Source: Hyphomicrobiales bacterium
GTDB lineage: Bacteria; Pseudomonadota; Alphaproteobacteria; Rhizobiales; Beijerinckiaceae
DNA length: 64,000 bases
Reading direction: 5' to 3'
Assembly (NCBI GenBank): GCA_028869185.1
Contig: JAGWTA010000015.1
Span: 1 to 64,000, forward strand
A program made the position numbers and the translations under genes. The stretch's first letter is position 1, and each line of letters begins with the position of its first letter. A model generated the notes under the pieces. That model saw only the letters and a program-made list of their open reading frames with translations, did no database searches and had not been told where the DNA came from. Positions 48,001 to 54,666 of this stretch are shown in pieces.

Positions 48001-48802
48001 CGGCGTCCGCCGCTTTCGCCTTTGCTTCCGCTTCGGCGCGGGCCTTTGCCTCCGCTTCGGCGCGAGCCTTTGCTTCCGCTTCGGCGCGAGCCCTGGCCTC
48101 CTGTTCGGCGCGAGCCTTGGCCTCTGCGTCTGCGCGGGCCTTCGCCTCCTGTTCGGCGCGTAGTTTGGCCTCGTGCTCGGCTTTCGCTTTGGCGTCGGCT
48201 TCCGCGCGCGCTTTCAACTCCGCCTCGTGTTTGGCTTTTTGGGCGGCGGCGGCCGCGGCGGCCGCAGCGGCGGTCGCTGCAGCGGCGGCGGCGGCCTTGG
48301 CTTCGGGCGAGCCGGCGTAGGTCGGTCCGGGGCCGGCTTTCAGATAGGTGTGCACCCAGCTGTCGGGCGCTGGCGTCTGCGGCTGCGCAGGGGCGACAGG
48401 CGCCGGCGCAGATTTCACCGCATCGGCTTCAATCGCGCGTGCGACCGTCTTGTGCGCAACCGGCGCCGACGCTTCAACTGCTTTTGCAGGCGCAGCGTGA
48501 TGAACGCCATGGTCGTCGTCCGCAGCTTCCTTGCCGGAGCCAAAACCGCAGCCGAGCATGCAGCCGATGAGATAAGCGGCCAGAAGCATCGTCGCCACTT
48601 CCAGCGCAAGACCCCACCAGCCCGGAATGACTTTGAAGATCGCAAGGAACAGCGCAATCAGCAAAGCGCCGATCGCCCAATAGACCCAGCTGTTGCGCCA
48701 GCCGGTTCGCGCCGGCTGGCCGCAGGTGCTCCAGCCCACGAAAATGCCGAGCACGAGCGCCAATGCGATGAAAATCCAGAATTGTGAAAAAAGATATGCC
48801 AT
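45077..48802 (-). CDS. very long membrane-anchored coiled-coil protein with two C-terminal KGIG domains
   Basis: 1241 residues. Three membrane helices lie within residues 1-90, then an Ala/Pro linker. About 840 residues of Ala/Glu/Lys/Arg coiled coil follow, much of it 42-residue repeats (six heptads) such as AEQEKARANWEAERARIAQD. The C-terminal ~190 residues hold two related ~65-residue domains beginning DDLKLIKGIGPKNE and DDLKLIKGIGKQNE, a helix-hairpin-helix-like module. It lies 12 bases downstream of the OmpA/BON gene and shares its transcript. An envelope-spanning or nucleoid-tethering scaffold is a guess. Translation of opposite-strand frames is not credible. Confidence 0.85.
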   Translation of the reverse strand: MAYLFSQFWIFIALALVLGIFVGWSTCGQPARTGWRNSWVYWAIGALLIALFLAIFKVIPGWWGLALEVATMLLAAYLIGCMLGCGFGSGKEAADDDHGVHHAAPAKAVEASAPVAHKTVARAIEADAVKSAPAPVAPAQPQTPAPDSWVHTYLKAGPGPTYAGSPEAKAAAAAAATAAAAAAAAAAQKAKHEAELKARAEADAKAKAEHEAKLRAEQEAKARADAEAKARAEQEARARAEAEAKARAEAEAKARAEAEAKAKAADAERARIAAEAEKARAAEAEKARAAAEAAAQQKAAIDAQRAKAAQEAEAHARALADAQKAHAAEVERARQAAEAAAKARAAIDAERAKTAEHEKALQAAEAERAKIAQDVEARRRAAEQARGLVDAERAKIGEHEKAHASWTAEHAKIAGEAAAKAKAANDARGLIDAERAKIAEHEKARTAWDAERAKIAGEVEAKARAAQHAKAAIDVERAKLAEHDKARNAADAERARIAQDAEARAKAAHDARALIDAERAKIAEHDKARANFDAERAKIVADVEAKARAAQQAKAAVDVERARLAEQEKARQTAEAERARIAQEVEAKSRSVTQARAAIDAERVKIGDYEKQRATLDAERAKIVAEVEAKAKAAHDAERARATETEKARAADAERLRLANEAASKARGLLDAENAKIADLEKARKEHEAERARVAQDVETRSRAAAQAKAAVDAERAKLAEHDKARANWEAERARIAQDVEARAKAATQARGLIDAERAKVAEHDKARSDWEAERARIAQDVEAKRRAAEQAKAAIEAERAKVAEQEKARANWEAERARIAQDVEAKRRAAEQAKAAIDAERAKVAEQEKARANWEAERARIAQDVEAKRRAAEQAKAAIDAERAKVAEQEKARANWEAERARIAQDVEAKRRAAEQAKAAIDAERAKVAEQEKARANWEAERAKIVADLDARSRAAQQARAALEADRVKLQEAEKARAAAESERARLAAEAEENARKAAAAQKAAPAPRVVETPAPADKHRPAAYAGSESADDLKLIKGIGPKNEAALNGLGVRRFIQIAEWTPQNAEWVGHHMKFPGRIEREHWIEQARFLANGMETEHSAAVRAGRVKVSDDALSAADADALRKALPQQAARVENEDSYGGRRPLGLAGARGGKHDDLKLIKGIGKQNEERLHKLGIFHFDQIASWSPENVKWVGAYLAFPGRIDREQWIEQAKHLAKGEMGEFAKRVMAGEVPTSKK
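45961..46595 (-). repeat. 126-base tandem repeats in the coiled-coil gene
   Basis: GATGCGGGCGCGTTCGGCCT and its flanks recur at 46091, 46217 and 46343, and in altered form at 46469; a further related copy lies near 45965. Spacing is exactly 126 bases (42 codons). The middle three copies are almost identical, so recent expansion or gene conversion is likely. Confidence 0.85.
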
Positions 48803-48814
48803 GACGCGACCCGC

Positions 48815-50605
48815 TCACTTCACGCTAAATTCAATGCGACGATTTTTGGCGCGGCCATCGGCCGAGTCATTGGATGCGATCGGACGCTCCTCGCCATAGC
48901 CGACGCCCGTGAGGTGGTCGGCGGCGACGCCGCGTTTGACGAGCGCTGCGACGACCGCCTTGGCGCGGCGATCGGACAAGCCCTTGTTCATGTCGGCCGC
49001 GCCGACATTGTCAGTGTGGCCCGACACTTCGACGATCGCAGCGGGGCAGGACTTCAGGACAGACGCCAATTCGTCGATCAAAGCCTGCGACGCGCTGGCG
49101 ATCTCGGCCGAACCCGTGGCGAAGTTGATCTTGTTGTTGGCCATTCTGTCGAGCAGACCCTTCTGGCAGGCGATTGCTTCGGGCGCCGGAGCAGGCGGCG
49201 GCGGCGGCGGGGGCGGCGGGGGCGGAGGCGGCGGGGGCGCCGCGACAACGATGGACTTGATGTCCTCGAGCTTCAGCTTCACGCCGGCCGGAAGATGCGC
49301 GAGTTGAGCGCGCACGGCCTTCACCACGTCCTCGTCGCCTTCGCCATGGATGACCAGACCGTCCTCGCCGAGAATCATCTGGCCCCATTTCAGACGGGCG
49401 ATGGCGTTGACGCCTGCGTTCACCGACTGGCCGAAATCAATCCCGCCTGGCAGGCCGGCCGCCAGTTGCGCGGCGCCGGAGACAGCGCCGAGATCCTTCG
49501 CGCGGGCGAAAGCTGCAGCGCGCGCGGCTTCGCTCGGCGCAAATCCCGAGACCTTGACCTTGCCGTCCGTCGAACGGTCAATCTCAAAGACATAGGGATG
49601 CTGTTCGCCGACCTTCACCTCGTTGCGGGCGACCGAGAAACCGCCGGGAAGGGCGCCTTTCAGATAAGCGCCGACCGTGTCGACATTTTCGCCCTGCTTG
49701 CCGATGCCGATGATCGACAGCGCCTGATCGACCAGCGAGGCCTTTCCGGACACAAGATGCGACAGGCCCGAGAGGCCCGCGCCGACAGCGCCGCCGAATC
49801 CGGCGGGCGCGCCGGCGGCGAGCGTCATGCGATCGACGATGGAAACGCCGGGAAGGGCGCTTTTGGCGGCGGCGAGCGCGGCGGCGCGCGCTTCTTCGGA
49901 GGGAACGGCGCCTTCCAGAGTGACCGTTTTGCCGTCGTTCGTCGCCGACCACACGTAAGGCGACAGAACCGGCGCCTTGATGTCCGCCTTGGCGAGCGTC
50001 ATGCCAGCCGGCAAGGTGCGCGCGGCGGCGTTGGCGGCGGCGTAATTGCCGGCGTCGGGCGCTTCGCCCGTGATTGTATATGATGTGTCGACCAGATCTG
50101 CGGCGCCCGCCTTGAGCTTGCCAAGCGGCGCGAGCGCGGCGGCGGCCAGCGCCGCGTAATTGGCGGGCGCGCCCTGGGCATAGGTCATCTTGTCGACGAC
50201 GTTGGGCGCAATTTTCTTGGCGCTCGCGACAATCGAGGCCCGGGTCGTCTCGTCGGGCGTGAAGCCGGTGAGCGTTACGGCGTCGCCCGCGCGCACCGCG
50301 CCGAACCGGTAAGGTTTCTCCAGCGCGGGCAAGGTGAGGCCGTTGTTGACGAGCCGGACGCCGTTGACGGCGTCGGCGGTCGCGACGGCCTTGTTCTGGC
50401 CTTCGGCCGAGAAAGCCGCGCCGCCTAGGGTGACGTCGCGTCCGTGAACGTCGACGCTGCGTTGGGCGAGACCTGCGCCCGCAAGCGCCGATTCGGCGCG
50501 AGTCGTCAGGTCATGTTTGATTTCTGAGGTCTTCAGACCGAGCGCTGCAAGAAGGATCAGCGCGAGAGGAAGCAATCCGGGGAACCAGCGGCTGGGACGG
50601 CACAT
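48815..50605 (-). CDS. OmpA-family protein with BON-like repeats and a polyproline hinge
   Basis: 596 residues. A membrane-spanning or signal segment occupies residues 8-24. About five BON-like units follow (each DGKTVTLEGAVPSEEARAAA or similar), then fifteen consecutive prolines at about residues 451-465, then an OmpA C-terminal domain with INFATGSAEI and VSGHTDNVGAADMNKGLSDR, where the Asp and Arg bind peptidoglycan. The layout resembles ArfA-type proteins. It heads the operon with the long coiled-coil gene. Confidence 0.9.
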   Translation of the reverse strand: MCRPSRWFPGLLPLALILLAALGLKTSEIKHDLTTRAESALAGAGLAQRSVDVHGRDVTLGGAAFSAEGQNKAVATADAVNGVRLVNNGLTLPALEKPYRFGAVRAGDAVTLTGFTPDETTRASIVASAKKIAPNVVDKMTYAQGAPANYAALAAAALAPLGKLKAGAADLVDTSYTITGEAPDAGNYAAANAAARTLPAGMTLAKADIKAPVLSPYVWSATNDGKTVTLEGAVPSEEARAAALAAAKSALPGVSIVDRMTLAAGAPAGFGGAVGAGLSGLSHLVSGKASLVDQALSIIGIGKQGENVDTVGAYLKGALPGGFSVARNEVKVGEQHPYVFEIDRSTDGKVKVSGFAPSEAARAAAFARAKDLGAVSGAAQLAAGLPGGIDFGQSVNAGVNAIARLKWGQMILGEDGLVIHGEGDEDVVKAVRAQLAHLPAGVKLKLEDIKSIVVAAPPPPPPPPPPPPPPPAPAPEAIACQKGLLDRMANNKINFATGSAEIASASQALIDELASVLKSCPAAIVEVSGHTDNVGAADMNKGLSDRRAKAVVAALVKRGVAADHLTGVGYGEERPIASNDSADGRAKNRRIEFSVK

Positions 50606-50857
50606 TATATAAAAATCCCGATACGCGACCGAAAAGGACGCTCAATTACGATGCGCCGAGTACGCAAAATGCGCCAAAAACATGGCTTTCCCGAGCCTCG
50701 GCGCGGTTACATTACGTAAGAAAACGCACTTGTAAACTGACTTTTAACCCCTTTTAAACACCGCAACGCGGCGCGTTTTCCGCTGCAGCGCCACAATTCG
50801 TTGCACTCTTGCCACAGCCCCACCGGAAAGACTCTAAATTTCGATTTATCGTTTTGA
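50606..50857. other. divergent promoter region between the OmpA/BON gene and porin
   Basis: About 250 bases with no gene. Candidate porin promoter: TTGCCA (50809) and TCTAAA (50833) at 18-base spacing. TTAACCCCTTTTAA near 50743 resembles a CtrA site but has six bases between half-sites instead of seven. Confidence 0.35.
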
Positions 50858-50972
50858 GGACTCAGGGGCCCTCTGTATGGTCCAGCCTGCGAGCAGGGCT
50901 GACAGGCGACAAAGTCTCCTTTGGCCTGTCCGCCTCGCAGTCGGCATGGTCCCGCCGCAATAGCCAGGGACC
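50858..50972 (+). promoter_or_regulatory. structured leader of the porin gene (three consecutive hairpins)
   Basis: Hairpin A: GGAC (50858) with GTCC (50880-50883) around an inner CAGGG/CCTCTG stem. Hairpin B: CTGCGAG (50887-50893) with CTCGCAG (50934-50940), enclosing GACAGGC (50901-50907) with GCCTGTC (50924-50930) and CAAAG with CTTTG around TCTC. Hairpin C: GGTCCC (50948-50953) with GGGACC (50967-50972). All lie in the ~180 bases before the porin ATG, so they are probably transcribed as its 5-prime untranslated region. They could stabilise this mRNA or be an RNA element; no named family was recognised. Confidence 0.5.
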
Positions 50973-51042
50973 GGCGGTCGGCTCAGTAGCGTAAAAACGA
51001 AAACCAACCGGCCGTTTTAAAGGCCATACTGGAGGTCCACAC

Positions 51043-52656
51043 ATGAAGGTTAAAAGCCTTCTTCTCGGCGCCGCCGCCGGTCTCGTGACCGTCGCCGCCT
51101 CGCAGGCCGCCGATCTTCCGACCCGGAAGGCCGCGCCTGTCAACTACGTCCGCGTTTGCGACGCCTATGGCGCGGGCTTCTTCTACATTCCCGGCACGGA
51201 CACCTGTCTGCGCGTCGGCGGCTCCGTGCTCGCCCAGACCCGCATCCAGGGCTCGTCCCAGATGTACGCCATGGCCCCGAACGCGGGTCTCGGCCAGATC
51301 ATCGCCGGCACGACGGCTACGGCGGTCGGCGCTGTCCCGACTTCGGTCTATTACGCCGGTTCGGCGTATCGTCCGGCCGGCCTCGGCCTGACGCGCGACC
51401 AGGTCGGCTATGACGCCATCGGCGCCATCGAGCTCGACGCGCGCACCCAGTCCCCGTGGGGCACGGTTCGTTCGTTCGTCCGCATCCGCAGCGTCTTCGG
51501 CTCGGGCGTGAACGCCACGACCGGCGCTTACGGCGCTCTGCTGCCGGGCGGTTCGGGCTTCGTCGCTGGTCCGGCGAAGGACTTCACCTATCTCGACAAG
51601 GCGTTCATCCAGTTCGCCGGCATCACGATGGGTCGCGTCCAGTCGTTCTTCGACTTCTACACCGACAACTTCAACTATGAATCGCTGCGCGGTTCGAACC
51701 AGAACGTGTGGGCCCTCGCTTACACGGCGGCGTTCGGCGGCGGCATGTCGGCCACGCTGTCGATCGAGGACAACTACTCGCATCGCGGTCCGGTTGCCTC
51801 GGTTCTGCCGCAGAGCAACTACACGTTCCCGGGCTTCTTTAACTTCGGCGGCGCTGGCATTGCGGCTGCCCAGATCCCGAACGTTGTCGCCAACCTGCGC
51901 ATCGACCAGCCTTGGGGCTCGGCTCAGATCGCCGGCGCGATCAACCCGGTCCGCGCGGTTGCCTACGCTGTCCCGACGGGTTCGGGCACGCCGGCTGGCA
52001 TGCCCCTCATCGTCGCCAACAAGATTGGCTGGGCGGTTTCGGGCGGCCTGAAGTTCAACCTCGACATGCTGTCGCCGGGCGACCAGCTGTGGCTCCAGGC
52101 GATCTACGCCCAGGGCGCCATCGGCTACGTCTCGGGCGCCAACATGGCGTTCGTCGGTTCGCCTAACCTGACGCCGGCTTACGGCATCGGCGTTGCGCGC
52201 ACCTCGAACGCTTACGGCTGGGGCAACGCCACGGACGCCGATTGCGTTCTGACGCTCGCGGGCACCTGCGAACTGTCGAAGGCTCTCGCTGTCACGGCTG
52301 CTCTGAAGCACTACTGGTCGCCGACCCTGAGCTCTGCTCTGTTCGGCAGCTACTATGCTGTGAACTACTCGCAGAACGCTCTGACGCCGGTCACGATGAC
52401 CGGCGGCGCCGGCGGCGCTACGCCGATGGCTCTTGGCGGCATCTCCAACTACAAGGAAGTCCGTATCGGCACGAACCTTGTTTGGTCGCCTGTCAAGAAC
52501 TTCGACATCGGTGGCGAAATCGCCTGGATCCGTGGCATCACGAGCCGTCCGTTCGGTCTCCCGAACGACTACACGCTCGCCGCGACCGGTCTGCCGACCT
52601 TCCATGGCGTGAACGACTCGTTCTACGGCAAGATCCGTATGGTCCGCGCGTTCTGA
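51043..52656 (+). CDS. outer-membrane porin (Porin_2 family)
   Basis: 537 residues. The signal peptide ends at ASQAADLPT; the mature start RKAAPVNYVRVCDAYGAGFF then YIPGTDTCLRVGG is the Hyphomicrobiales porin signature, with the conserved Cys pair. Strands end KIRMVRAF with a terminal Phe, as needed for BAM insertion. Codon use is strongly biased to C-ending codons, as in highly expressed genes. GGAGG precedes the ATG; a strong terminator follows. Confidence 0.95.
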   Translation: MKVKSLLLGAAAGLVTVAASQAADLPTRKAAPVNYVRVCDAYGAGFFYIPGTDTCLRVGGSVLAQTRIQGSSQMYAMAPNAGLGQIIAGTTATAVGAVPTSVYYAGSAYRPAGLGLTRDQVGYDAIGAIELDARTQSPWGTVRSFVRIRSVFGSGVNATTGAYGALLPGGSGFVAGPAKDFTYLDKAFIQFAGITMGRVQSFFDFYTDNFNYESLRGSNQNVWALAYTAAFGGGMSATLSIEDNYSHRGPVASVLPQSNYTFPGFFNFGGAGIAAAQIPNVVANLRIDQPWGSAQIAGAINPVRAVAYAVPTGSGTPAGMPLIVANKIGWAVSGGLKFNLDMLSPGDQLWLQAIYAQGAIGYVSGANMAFVGSPNLTPAYGIGVARTSNAYGWGNATDADCVLTLAGTCELSKALAVTAALKHYWSPTLSSALFGSYYAVNYSQNALTPVTMTGGAGGATPMALGGISNYKEVRIGTNLVWSPVKNFDIGGEIAWIRGITSRPFGLPNDYTLAATGLPTFHGVNDSFYGKIRMVRAF

Positions 52657-52683
52657 TCGAACCGCAGATTTACGAAACAGGAG

Positions 52684-52713
52684 AACCCCGGCTTCGGCCG
52701 GGGTTTTTCTTTT
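52684..52713 (+). terminator. intrinsic terminator after the porin gene
   Basis: AACCCCGGC-TTCG-GCCGGGGTT followed by TTTCTTTT; a very stable UUCG tetraloop hairpin. Confidence 0.95.
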
Positions 52714-52931
52714 GTAAAGGCTCTCTTCAGCCGCAGTCGCACCGCGCAACGTCGGGCGAATTCTGCAGCCTGATGGCGCGTATGACGGCGCGCAATGGAA
52801 AGTGTTGTTTGCTTTTGGCCTCGCAATACCGCGCGTGCGGCGCCGGTTGCGACCGCATCTGTTCAGAACTGCGCAGCCCGTCCGCGCAGCGCTTGCAAAA
52901 GCCGCCCGCGCCGTTCATATGTCAGCGCGCT

Positions 52932-53022
52932 GGAGACGTGGCCGAGAGGCTGAAGGCACTCGTTTGCTAAATGAGCAAGCCCCAAAAGGGCTTCGAGGGT
53001 TCGAATCCCTCCGTCTCCGCCA
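52932..53022 (+). tRNA. tRNA-Ser(GCT)
   Basis: The acceptor stem GGAGACG (52932) pairs with CGTCTCC, discriminator G, then encoded CCA (53020-53022). Anticodon GCT is at 52966-52968 in the loop TTGCTAA. The long variable arm (GCCC/GGGC around CAAAA) is the class II mark of serine tRNA, and the T arm has GGTTCGAATCC. It reads AGC/AGT serine codons. The 218 bases before it, after the porin terminator, hold no gene. Confidence 0.97.
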
Positions 53023-53295
53023 TTTAACGCGCCGTTTCCGTTCGAACCCTCGAATCTTTTCTTTCGCCCAGCGCAGCTGGAGCGAAAGCATGAGACTTGG
53101 GTTCGAATCCCTCCGTCTCCGCCATTTAACGCGCCGTTTCCGTTCGAACCCTCGAATTTTTTCTTTCGCCCAGCGGAGCTGGAGCGAAAGCATGAGACCT
53201 GGGTTCGAATCCCTCCGTCTCCGCCATTTAACGCGCCGTTTCCGTTCGAACCCTCGAATTTTTTCTTTCGCCCGGCGGAGCTGGAGCGAAAGCCT
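52999..53295 (+). repeat. 102-base tandem repeats carrying the tRNA-Ser 3-prime end
   Basis: GTTCGAATCCCTCCGTCTCC occurs at 52999 (in the tRNA), 53101 and 53203, exactly 102 bases apart. Each unit holds the tRNA T-arm half, acceptor and CCA, then an inverted copy of the T-arm sequence (TTCGAACCCTCGAA) followed by a T-rich run, then a TTTCGC...GCGAAA hairpin around CAGC/GCTG. The third unit is cut short near 53295. Copies two and three cannot make a full tRNA because 5-prime halves are missing. Confidence 0.9.
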
Positions 53296-53380
53296 CCGTC
53301 TGCGCATTCACAATGGCGAATAGCGAGTAGGGCGTAGCGAATAGAGCCGTTGCTATTCCGCGACATCCGCAGCGATTGCA

Positions 53381-53520
53381 CCGTCATTGCGAGGAGCCGA
53401 AGGCGACGCGGCAATCCATCCTCGCGCTTTTGTCGCAGAGGCGATGCGTGAGAAAGCCGCGTCTTGCTCGACAGGATGCGGGGCTGGATTGCTTCGTCGC
53501 TGCACTCCTCGCAATGACGG
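53381..53520. repeat. REP-like palindromic element
   Basis: CCGTCATTGCGAGGAG (53381-53396) and CTCCTCGCAATGACGG (53505-53520) are a perfect 16-bp inverted pair. Inside, GCGACGCGGCAATCCA (53403) pairs with TGGATTGCTTCGTCGC (53485) at 14 of 16 positions. This 140-base palindrome matches the TCATTGCGAGGAG-type repeats scattered in many alphaproteobacterial genomes. Confidence 0.85.
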
Positions 53521-53558
53521 GAAATTCAGCGCGTGCGCCCTTTGCCGTCTCATGGTTG

Positions 53559-53602
53559 GAGACGCGCTCGCCATGAAGGTTCGAGACGCGCTCGCCATGA
53601 AG
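53559..53602. repeat. short direct repeat
   Basis: GAGACGCGCTCGCCATGAAG occurs at 53559 and again at 53583, 24 bases apart. It is beside other short repetitive motifs of the GGCGAATAGCGAGTAG type at 53313 and, inverted, near 53610. No gene is seen between the REP element and 53615. Confidence 0.7.
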
Positions 53603-53615
53603 ATTGCTCTACTCG

Positions 53616-54485
53616 CTACTCGCCCTTTATCCCCCGCACAAAACCCGCAATCGCGTCGATCGCGGCTGCGTCAATCAGCAATGGCGCGTGGCCTTCGCCG
53701 GGCGCCTTGTAGAGTCTTGCGTCGGGGCGGCGCATGGCCATTTCCGCCAGCGTTTTCTCGCTCAACAGATCGGAGTTTTCGCCGCGCAGGATCATCAGCG
53801 GCGTTTGCTTCAAGGCGTCATACAGCGGCCAGAGTTCGATCGGCGGCATGTCGGGCGTGATGGCGTCAAGTGTTTTCATCAGCGCAGGGTCGTAGCGGAT
53901 CGTCAGCGCGCCTTCGCGCTCGGCGAAGGTCATGCGCGCGTATGTTTCCCATTGCGCGTGGTCGAGGCCGGGAAACTGTGCGCTCATCGTACGCTTCAAC
54001 ACGGCGACCGCTTCATGCCAGTCGCGCGGCGTCGGCCATTTGCCGACATAGCTCTTGATGCGCAGCAGGCCAGCGGTCTCGACGACGGGGCCGACATCGT
54101 TCAGCACGGCGCCGGCCAGCATGTGCGGGACGACAGCGGCGAGGCCCATGATGTGCAAGCCGCCACGCGACGTGCCGATGAAAATCGCGCGCGCAACATT
54201 GGCGGCGCGCAACACTGCGAGAATGTCGGCGCCTTCCGTCTGCAGATTGTAGCGCGTCCAGTCCTTGTCGAAATCGGACAAGCCGCGACCGCGATAGTCG
54301 AGGACCAGGACGCGCCGTCCATCTCGTGCGAGCCGGCGCGCAAGCACGTCGAAATCTTCGGTCGTGCGCGTGAGACCGGGCAGGCAGACGACAGGCGTCG
54401 ACGCGTGCCCTGCGCCATATTCGCGCCAGTAAAGCCGCAGCCCGTCGGGCGCGAAGCTGAAGTGGTGGATGAATGCATCGCTCAT
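53616..54485 (-). CDS. alpha/beta hydrolase
   Basis: 289 residues. The oxyanion motif is VVCLPGLTRTTEDF, the nucleophile elbow IGTSRGG (Ser), then DVGPVVE, and a late His in GEGHAPLL. YRGRGLSDFD follows the standard third strand. Substrate unknown. The ATG at 54485 was chosen; the frame extends upstream without similarity. Confidence 0.9.
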   Translation of the reverse strand: MSDAFIHHFSFAPDGLRLYWREYGAGHASTPVVCLPGLTRTTEDFDVLARRLARDGRRVLVLDYRGRGLSDFDKDWTRYNLQTEGADILAVLRAANVARAIFIGTSRGGLHIMGLAAVVPHMLAGAVLNDVGPVVETAGLLRIKSYVGKWPTPRDWHEAVAVLKRTMSAQFPGLDHAQWETYARMTFAEREGALTIRYDPALMKTLDAITPDMPPIELWPLYDALKQTPLMILRGENSDLLSEKTLAEMAMRRPDARLYKAPGEGHAPLLIDAAAIDAIAGFVRGIKGE

Positions 54486-54666
54486 GCGCGCACCATGGCG
54501 CAAATGCGGCGAGGCGCCAAACCCGCGTCCTGAGACGTCGCGCAGCAGCGCGTCGAAGCACGTGCAAACGCTGCGCGGGCATCGGGACGCTTCCGGCTCT
54601 CGCGGTTCTGGAGGGCCGTCGCGCGACCCTTTCGCCACGAAGCCGTTTGTATTTGCAAAGGAAGCG

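Noticed and set aside
45149-48163. 1004-residue open frame on the plus strand opposite the coiled-coil gene (and another at 45844-48570)
   Set aside because: Both mirror the repetitive codon pattern of the minus-strand gene; their translations are Gly/Phe/Arg or Arg/Pro repeats with no ribosome site or family motifs.
50743-50756. CtrA box upstream of the porin
   Set aside because: TTAA half-sites are separated by six bases instead of seven.
52999-53295. CRISPR array
   Set aside because: Repeats are 102 bases with no short-repeat/unique-spacer alternation, and no cas genes are present.
52863-53414. Minus-strand frames over tRNA-Ser reading GGDGGIRT and RRRDSNP repeats
   Set aside because: These are the well-known spurious antisense translations of serine tRNA genes; repeats come from the tRNA-derived tandem units.
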